Source: Actinomycetota bacterium
Lineage (GTDB): Bacteria; Actinomycetota; Thermoleophilia; Gaiellales; Gaiellaceae
Reading direction: 5' to 3'
Length of the DNA stretch: 45,648 nucleotides
Assembly (NCBI GenBank): GCA_013816245.1
Contig: JACDEU010000019.1
Location: 1-45,648, forward strand
The number at the start of each line of letters is the position of its first letter. Within the stretch, counting starts at the first letter, position 1. The notes beneath the pieces are model-generated. The model saw nothing but the letters and a program-made list of their open reading frames with translations, did not search any database and was not told the DNA's origin. This document shows, piece after piece, positions 40,181 to 45,648 of this stretch. Both the position numbers and the translations under genes were made by a program.

Positions 40181-41587
40181 CTAATCCAGGGCGCGCTGCG
40201 AGCTTCTCTTGATATCCCAAACCGCTGCCTCGTCCGCAAAGGTGACGATGCAACGATCGTTGGCCTCATCCGGTCGCTGCTCGTTCAGCGTCAGGACGTG
40301 GTCGAGCAAGGCGAAGAGGGCATTCGGGGTCATCAACTCGACCATCATCTGCTCGCGCAGGTGCGCCGGTACGCGGACGCAACGCCGCGGCGGGCAGCCT
40401 CGAGGAAGATCGCCTCGCCTTCGCCGGCGCGGCGGACAGCTATCTCGACCCTCGCGGGTAAGCGCTCGTTCGAGCAGTGGAAGGTGGAAGCCGTAGGCCA
40501 GGTCGACGAAGCCCATGGCGACATCGGTGACGTCTTCGACATCGAGCGGGAAGATCGTGTACGGGGCTAGCGAGCTGAAGCTCCAGCCGCGATCGCGGAT
40601 CCGCCGCAGCGAAGCGGTCCAGTCGAGCGTCTCGGGTTCTTCGCCGCCCCAGCCGACGCGCGGCCTCTCGGCGTCCGATCGCGCGTTGTACTCGCTGCTC
40701 TCGCGACCCCAGACGCGGTAGTCGACGGCGCCGACCAGCAGGCATTCGTGCGGACGAGCCCAGGCGTAGCCAACATCGCGGGCCGTCGCGATCAGCTCGG
40801 GCAGGACGCCGAGGTAGGTCTCGTAGGCGGTCGGGACCACTGTCACATGGACGACGATGCCGTCTCCGAGCTGTCGGCCGTCGCGCAGTAGCTCCGTCGC
40901 TCGGGCAAGGCGCCGCAGTTGCGGCGTGTCATCGGCACGCACGCCGGCCTTGACCTCGATCAGCGTCACGTCACTTGCGCCACCCTCGGTTTCGCGAATT
41001 GCGGTCAGATCACCGTGACGCAGACGGTTGGTCAGGTCGTTGTGGATGGCGAAGACGGCCTCCGCCTCCCAGAGGCGGCCGAGTTCGGCCAGCTCGGCCT
41101 CGCGTCCGATGCCCTGGGCGAGCCGGCCGACAGGCTCGCCCTCGCCGAGGATGGTGAAGGCGCGGCGGTCGTACTGGAGGCCGCGCCAGGCGATGCCGTC
41201 GCCGACTTGGCGCAAGGTGTGTTGGCTGGCCCGCGCGACCAACTCCTGGCGGCCGACCCGCTCGAGGATCTGCTGTTTGGTGCGAATGTCGTCGATCGGC
41301 TTGGGCTCGCGTTGGGCAAGCTCGCGGATCTCGGCGCGCAGCTGCTGGCGTGCGGCCGGCAGCGTCTCGTCGATCGCGTCTTGGCGCGCGCCGAACTCGA
41401 TCAACAGGTCGCGGTGGAGGTGGACCCACTCCTCGACGGTGCTCGCGCCTTGCGATCGCTGGACGAGCTCGAGGACGCGCGGACGAAGATCCCGATAGAG
41501 CGGCTCGTTGAGCAGCTGCTCTTCGGCGGCGAGTTCCCGCTGGTTGGGAACGGACACGCGGCCACGGTAGCCGGGCTTCACGCTCAT
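40181..41587 (-). CDS. PD-(D/E)XK-like nuclease with a short out-of-frame patch
   Basis: This 468-residue protein has a nuclease-like core at about 180-215: NDLTNRLRHGDLTAIRET (Asp193) then VTLIEVKAG (Glu211, Lys213), the D...ExK pattern. The N-terminal 130 residues are helical. Residues 377-404 read TREGRDSCPPRRRRRGDLPR and look wrong, while a neighbouring frame gives ARVEIAVRRAGEGEAIFLEA then ARRGVAS in the same interval (40376-40459). Two compensating one-base shifts would restore a normal protein. The start may be ATG 41587 or the GTG ten codons later. It is the second gene of a minus-strand operon, 22 bases after the 462-aa gene. Confidence 0.68.
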   Translation of the reverse strand: MSVKPGYRGRVSVPNQRELAAEEQLLNEPLYRDLRPRVLELVQRSQGASTVEEWVHLHRDLLIEFGARQDAIDETLPAARQQLRAEIRELAQREPKPIDDIRTKQQILERVGRQELVARASQHTLRQVGDGIAWRGLQYDRRAFTILGEGEPVGRLAQGIGREAELAELGRLWEAEAVFAIHNDLTNRLRHGDLTAIRETEGGASDVTLIEVKAGVRADDTPQLRRLARATELLRDGRQLGDGIVVHVTVVPTAYETYLGVLPELIATARDVGYAWARPHECLLVGAVDYRVWGRESSEYNARSDAERPRVGWGGEEPETLDWTASLRRIRDRGWSFSSLAPYTIFPLDVEDVTDVAMGFVDLAYGFHLPLLERALTREGRDSCPPRRRRRGDLPRGCPPRRCVRVPAHLREQMMVELMTPNALFALLDHVLTLNEQRPDEANDRCIVTFADEAAVWDIKRSSQRALD

Positions 41588-41609
41588 ATCTCGTGTCGAC
41601 CGGGCCGCG

Positions 41610-42998
41610 CTACGCGAACCGACGGTGGAACCATTTGTCGTTCCAGTTGTTCTTGATAGCGCCCTTTGCTAGCCGTGTGGCTGCGATCCGAACCGCTGCG
41701 AGCAGAATCGGCCAGTCGGCGGCAACGATCGCAAGCGGCGCAGTCTGGGCGTCGATTACTCGACTGCGGTGCAGGTAGGTGCGCAGATGCCCGGGGTAGT
41801 TCAGGTTGACGAGTACGTCGTCGGGGCGATGGGTCGCCAGGTCGCGCAGGGACTCCATCAGCTTGAAGGCCTCGTCGATCTCGTCGCTGCTATAGCCGCG
41901 CTTGAGCAGCTCGCTGCGCAGTCGCAGGTTAACGACGAGCCGGGCCCACCGGTCCTCGCTCTTGCCGCCGCGCTTGCCCGGATCCGACAGCGCTTCCTTA
42001 GCGCGCCAGACGTGCAGGATTCGTTCGGTCCGCTCAAGCTCGTTCGGCGTACGCTGGGCGAGGTAGAGCGAGCGCGCGGCGCTGAGTAGCGACCGCGCGC
42101 AGAGGCTGCCGCGGCGGGCCTCCCCGACAGCGATGAACGGCGCCCGCAGGTAATCGACGCTCCTCGTCAGGTGGTACTCAGCGTGGGTGGTGATGTGGTT
42201 GCCGCGCCGCGGTGCGGCGCCGTCGACCTTGCCGGGCTCGTATCGCTTGCGCTGGATGCCGAACTCAACGTGCGGTACAGGCGTCCAGCCTCCGACTGTC
42301 GGCCATGGCTGGTGTGGGTCGTACTGCGATCGCGGCGGCGACAGCAGACACCACATCGCGACCGCGAGCCGCGCTCGCGTCACGGCCAGGTTGACGGCTA
42401 CCTCTTCGATGCCCTGCTCGACGAGTAGCAGCGCGGTGCCCATGCGCGTGTCGACGTCGACCTCACGCGCCTGCGACGCGGTCAGCCAGCGGTCGCGCGG
42501 CGTTAGCTCGTCGCCGAGGTGTCTCCGAACCGCCCCCATGTCCTTGAGGTAGGAGCCGAAGCGCCGGTCGCCGCGACGCGTCTGATCGGTTCGGACGAGC
42601 ATCGCGTCTTTGGCCAGAGCGAGCGTCTCCCCCTGCGGAAGCAGGTTGAGCAGAGGTATGTCGACAAGCCAGATCGTCTCCTGGCTGGCGCGCCGCCGTA
42701 GGTCGGTGACGATGCTCGGCAGTGTCGGCCGCTCGGTCTGGGCGACGTATTCGACGATGTGGTCATAGATCGTGCGCTCGTGCAGGAACTCGCGATAGAG
42801 GTCGCGGTGGTCGCGGCGGATGTAACGGACGACGTCCCAGACCAGCAGCGACTCGTTCGGCTGCAGGTGCTCCTGCGGGAAGGTAAACGGCCAACTCTCG
42901 GCGCCCGCTTCCGGCGGCGTGCGGCTGGCCACGACGGCAGCGTCGATCGCCCGCTTCAGACGACGGACGTTCGGTCGTGAGCTGCGCGGCCTCGCCAT
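41610..42998 (-). CDS. 462-aa unknown protein in the nuclease operon
   Basis: ATG 42998 starts MARPRSSRPNVRRLKRAIDA; the extension to 43049 is less protein-like. The middle includes PFTFPQEHLQPNESLLVWDV, RASQETIWLVDIPLLNLLPQ and VPHVEFGIQRKRYEPGKVDG. The C-terminal third is helical: LLSAARSLYLAQRTPNELER, ILHVWRAKEALSDPGKRGGK, then a LMESLRDLATHRPDDVLV segment. The late R-x-L-A-T-H helix resembles HEPN-like helical bundles, but this is only a weak impression. There is no signal peptide. It precedes the PD-(D/E)XK-like gene by 22 bases, so the two are co-expressed and may form one DNA-processing or defence unit. Confidence 0.66.
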   Translation of the reverse strand: MARPRSSRPNVRRLKRAIDAAVVASRTPPEAGAESWPFTFPQEHLQPNESLLVWDVVRYIRRDHRDLYREFLHERTIYDHIVEYVAQTERPTLPSIVTDLRRRASQETIWLVDIPLLNLLPQGETLALAKDAMLVRTDQTRRGDRRFGSYLKDMGAVRRHLGDELTPRDRWLTASQAREVDVDTRMGTALLLVEQGIEEVAVNLAVTRARLAVAMWCLLSPPRSQYDPHQPWPTVGGWTPVPHVEFGIQRKRYEPGKVDGAAPRRGNHITTHAEYHLTRSVDYLRAPFIAVGEARRGSLCARSLLSAARSLYLAQRTPNELERTERILHVWRAKEALSDPGKRGGKSEDRWARLVVNLRLRSELLKRGYSSDEIDEAFKLMESLRDLATHRPDDVLVNLNYPGHLRTYLHRSRVIDAQTAPLAIVAADWPILLAAVRIAATRLAKGAIKNNWNDKWFHRRFA

Positions 42999-43754
42999 GA
43001 CAGCGAGGATACGAGCGGCGTCGGCGAGATCGGGCCGCGTGCGCTCCACGTTGGGGGATCGCGCAAACGAGGACCTGCCGTGCGTCTAGCTCTCACATGT
43101 AGTGGGGTGGGTGCCGGAAGCTCCGGCGCGGTAGGTCCGGCGTAGCTTTCGATCGGTAGCGTTGGTTGGCCGGTAGGGTCAGCGCTCGTGGTGGTCAGAG
43201 CGCATAGCGGTCTCGTTGTTGTACTGGTCGCTGCGGTGACTTCTCGAGCTGTCCCTGCTCCGAACGCCGCCGGAGCACGACCAGCTCAAGCATCCGCCGC
43301 AGCGACCAATACACAAACGAGAGGACCACGCCCCGAGAACGACCCGCCACCGCCTCCGACCCTACCGATCAGACCAACCACGACCTGCCGCACACGATCC
43401 GTAACCGTCGAATTCGAGTTTCCGGCACCCACAGGTTAGGGCCGGCCGCAGGCCTCAAACCATAGCTCGGCGCCCCCGCGCGTTGCCAAGTTGACAAACG
43501 GCAGGGGAGTCGTCTAGCGTCCAACGTGGTTCAAGCCAGCAGTTGGGGGGTTAGATGAAGTCGTTTGGCTCAGCGCCAGCGGCCAGCCTTTCGGATTGTT
43601 ACTGGCCGTGGCTGTGGAGTCCGCTGCGTCCCGCATTACCGGCGGTGGAACACCCCTTAGCCAGGAGGAGGTCAAAGATGAGCGCAATCGCTTGTCGAGG
43701 GTCGTCGCTCGCGCACACGGTCACAGTCACTTCTGGTCAGGAGGTGTAGGCGAG
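42999..43754. other. Long intergenic region with weak frames only
   Basis: No gene is firmly supported. A plus frame at 43188-43439 encodes a short hydrophobic start (SGLVVVLVAAVTSRAVP) and a Pro/Thr-rich tail and might be a small exported peptide. A 6-bp hairpin GCCGGA-AGC-TCCGGC lies at 43112-43126. From 43516 a plus frame without a start runs into the 43755 gene. Confidence 0.35.
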
Positions 43755-44444
43755 ATGAAGCTTGGCTTAGCACTGCTCGTTGCGCTCGTGGTTAGTTGCG
43801 CATACGTAGGAAATGCGCTTGCGAACGTTCAAGCGGCCAGGTACTGGTCGACCGGCACGGATGCTGGATGGAGAGGCTCACGCGTCACTGTGAATAATCC
43901 GGACAGCTCTCAGTACTCCATAGCGAGCTATGGCGATTTCGATCTCGCATCAGCGTATGCCGATAGCGGTGTCAACAGTCTGATTCAGATCGGAGTGACG
44001 TATGACTGGAGCGCCGGCCAATCACCGGATTGCCGCCTCGGCTCGTCCTCGCCCGCACTTTATTACTTCGTAGAGGTCAGGGTGTCAGGAACCTACTCGT
44101 GCTACCAACTTGGCACAGCAGCAGGTGGCGCAAGCAATCTCCAATCCGTTCAACGAGGCAGCGACAACCTCTGGCACGCCTACAAGAACGGCGTTGGGTC
44201 GGGTATCTCAACGAGTTGGAGCGCCTGCGGCGGCAACGCCTGCACGCTCTCGGCGTTCGCGGAGAACCTTAGCCAACATGCCGGTCTGTTCTACGCAAAA
44301 TTCGCTGGTGCAAATCCGTGGCAGTTCTATAACAGCTGTTGCTGGAACACGATCAACAACCCCACGATTGGCGTGAATCCTCCCTGGCAGCAGCCAGTCG
44401 GCCCGTTTCCGGCAGGCATCTGGTACTTCAAATATTCCAAGTGA
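43755..44444 (+). CDS. Secreted protein of unknown function
   Basis: ATG 43755 begins a clear signal peptide (KLGLALLVALVVSCAYVGNA), with AGGAGG upstream. The mature protein of about 205 residues is Ser/Gly/Tyr/Trp-rich and low in charge: ARYWSTGTDAGWRGSRVTVN, LIQIGVTYDW, YYFVEVRVSGTYSCYQLG, CGGNACTLSAFAEN and a C-terminus ending PAGIWYFKYSK. At least five Cys suggest disulfides. The pattern of alternating aromatic strands implies a beta fold, possibly carbohydrate-binding, but no family is recognised. The next secreted gene follows 34 bases later and is probably co-transcribed. Codon use here is less GC-biased than in the rest of the window. Confidence 0.75.
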   Translation: MKLGLALLVALVVSCAYVGNALANVQAARYWSTGTDAGWRGSRVTVNNPDSSQYSIASYGDFDLASAYADSGVNSLIQIGVTYDWSAGQSPDCRLGSSSPALYYFVEVRVSGTYSCYQLGTAAGGASNLQSVQRGSDNLWHAYKNGVGSGISTSWSACGGNACTLSAFAENLSQHAGLFYAKFAGANPWQFYNSCCWNTINNPTIGVNPPWQQPVGPFPAGIWYFKYSK

Positions 44445-44478
44445 ACATCCGCGGCTTTTATGTGAGAGGAGCGAGAAC

Positions 44479-45345
44479 ATGAGATTCATCAGGGTTGTTC
44501 TTGGCCGGCGCAAGCTGACGATGATGGTCGTGGCAGTGGGCGCGTTGGCTTCACTTGGCACCGCTCTCGCAGTGAGTTCAGCTTCTCCGGACAAGAGGAT
44601 GATTGACGGAGCCGCTGCCAGGTTTTCGCCTCGCCTCGGGCACATTCCGACAATCGCGGGATCACGCTCAGACGTAGTTGGTGTATTGGCGGCGCGTCTC
44701 CCGCTGGTTACGAATGCCCGCGTCGTAAGCGAACTGATTCCAGTGTCCGACGAGGGGCAGACGGCTGAGGCGCCCGTCCTCGAATATGACCTGAGCGTGG
44801 CGAGTTTCGCTGGCGCTGATATCACCGAAGCTCTATGGCAAGGAAACTTGTTTGCTGGCGCCGTAGCTGATGAGTTCTCGGCTCGGGGACTAGGATCATT
44901 CGCAGAAGCTCACGGCACACTTGTAACGCCCGACGGGAGTAGGCAACCAGTCGGCGGTGGCGTTGGCCACGTAGTCACAAACCAGGTTTTTGACGCAGTC
45001 CCCAGCACGCTACCGAACGCGGTTGCGCAGACAGCTGCGCGTTTTGGCCTTCGCAACACGAATGTCTCTACCGTTGCCGGACTACAGCCTGCAGTAGTGA
45101 TAAGAGCAACTGCAGACCGGCCACAGCAATCGGTCGCGTCTCTCGAAGCTCGTGGGGGATTGAGTGCAGTTGTTGGTGGACCTCCAACCCGCTTCGAAGG
45201 TGTGCTTCTCGAGATCCGCGATGCATCTGGCAGACCGATCTACATCAAGGCCACCGCGCCGAGGGCAGGGGCGTCAACGTATTGGGCAAGTCCGAGCCTC
45301 GGCCTTCCTGATCAGGGCCAACTCGCTTTCCCGAGCGGCGGCTAG
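44479..45345 (+). CDS. Exported protein of unknown function
   Basis: ATG 44479, with the RBS GAGAGGAG, starts a 288-residue protein with a basic N-terminus and one hydrophobic segment (LTMMVVAVGALASLGTALAV, about 13-32), a signal peptide or anchor. The outside part has helical then beta-rich stretches (VLEYDLSVASFAGADITEAL, SFAEAHGTLVTPDGSRQPVG, VVGGPPTRFEGVLLEIRDAS). No catalytic motif is seen. It follows the 43755 gene closely, with weaker GC bias, so both may have arrived together. Confidence 0.72.
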   Translation: MRFIRVVLGRRKLTMMVVAVGALASLGTALAVSSASPDKRMIDGAAARFSPRLGHIPTIAGSRSDVVGVLAARLPLVTNARVVSELIPVSDEGQTAEAPVLEYDLSVASFAGADITEALWQGNLFAGAVADEFSARGLGSFAEAHGTLVTPDGSRQPVGGGVGHVVTNQVFDAVPSTLPNAVAQTAARFGLRNTNVSTVAGLQPAVVIRATADRPQQSVASLEARGGLSAVVGGPPTRFEGVLLEIRDASGRPIYIKATAPRAGASTYWASPSLGLPDQGQLAFPSGG

Positions 45346-45526
45346 GCGGCCAAAAGGCGTTGAAGTCTGAGCCGGCAAATTGCGGACGTTCGATGCCGAC
45401 CAGGACGGGGCTACGGTGCGATTTATGACGCCACTGCAAGGCAAGATTCGCCAGGCCGATAACGGCTGCATCGCGAGCGCGTCACGGAACTACAGTCGAC
45501 GCGAGCAGCCTAGCCGTGTGGCGATC

Positions 45527-45648
45527 TGACCCCGATTCCGTGGAGTCGGGTTTCTAGAGTCCTTCAGCAGCAAGGAGGATTCAGATGCCCCGCAGATACC
45601 CAAACGAGATCCGTCGCCAGGTCGTCGAGCTCGCTCGTTCCGGCACGA
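45527..45648 (+). mobile_element. Left end of an IS3-type insertion sequence, cut by the window edge
   Basis: From TGACCCCG at 45527 the sequence has the look of an IS3-family end: a terminal TGACCCC, a small inverted repeat (CCCGATTCC / GGAGTCGGG), then an RBS (AAGGAGG at 45573) and a short transposase ORF starting at 45585. The other end lies outside the window. Confidence 0.6.
45585..45648 (+). CDS. IS3-type transposase OrfA, N-terminal 21 codons
   Basis: ATG 45585 with RBS AAGGAGG. The 21 visible residues, PRRYPNEIRRQVVELARSG after the Met, match the start of IS3-family OrfA proteins, in which the first helix leads into a helix-turn-helix that binds the element ends. The gene continues beyond the window. 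Confidence 0.7.
   Translation, partial: MPRRYPNEIRRQVVELARSGT

Noticed and set aside
43188-43439. Small Pro/Thr-rich secreted peptide
   Set aside because: No RBS, and the composition is explained by GC-rich low-complexity DNA; kept only in the intergenic note.

Overview
The window reads as chromosomal DNA from a high-GC actinobacterium. The many small ECF sigma factors, each followed by a single-pass membrane protein, and the frequent GTG starts resemble Thermoleophilia-type genomes (Solirubrobacterales/Gaiellales). That placement is inferred from gene style, not from a marker gene; no rRNA and no complete tRNA is present.

Region 1 (about 0.3-20.8 kb) is dominated by seven ECF sigma factors (starts near 965, 5290, 7040, 8842, 17345 and 19689 on the plus strand and 13834 on the minus strand). 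Each overlaps or abuts a gene for a membrane protein with a short basic cytoplasmic N-terminus, one TM helix and an outside domain, so each pair looks like a sigma/anti-sigma signalling cassette. Three sigma subtypes occur twice each. The two subtype-A genes share a near-identical upstream block, ACTAAACAAA-N17-TCRTA-N5-GTG, which looks like a self-recognised leaderless promoter. Between the cassettes lie secreted proteins, including a subtilisin-inhibitor-like lipoprotein and a DUF4232-like protein. There is also a GntR regulator divergent from a frameshifted beta-propeller gene, and a frameshifted methyltransferase.

Region 2 (about 20.8-23.0 kb) is a mobile-element graveyard: an 819-bp element with 19-bp terminal inverted repeats that kept only the N-terminal part of its transposase, and the C-terminal half of an IS110-type transposase.

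Region 3 (about 23.0-37.9 kb) is an accessory island. It holds a subtilase-like protein without a recognisable catalytic His motif, overlapping a coiled-coil protein; a HicA-like pair; two small zinc-finger-like genes separated by a tandem repeat and a long hairpin; and wrecks of an ERCC4-type nuclease and another gene. It then carries a compact locus of a phospholipase-D-fold protein, a stand-alone copy of that protein's N-terminal domain, two paralogous unknown proteins, a DyP-type peroxidase and a 543-aa unknown protein, in two convergent operons sharing one CTAG stop. The island ends at a tRNA-Met-like 3' fragment, an 11-bp hairpin and an 11-bp tandem repeat, which look like an attachment-site remnant.

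Region 4 (about 38-43 kb) contains a rearrangement junction that truncates a TPR regulator and an SMC/ABC-type ATPase. Next to it is a two-gene minus-strand operon for a PD-(D/E)XK-like nuclease and a 462-aa unknown protein, possibly a broken defence or DNA-processing system. Region 5 (43.7-45.6 kb) has two secreted proteins and the left end of an IS3-type element running off the window.

Several otherwise good genes carry single-base frameshifts (2.5, 16.25, 38.74, 40.38/40.46 kb). Either pseudogenisation or residual assembly indels could explain this; sequence alone does not decide.
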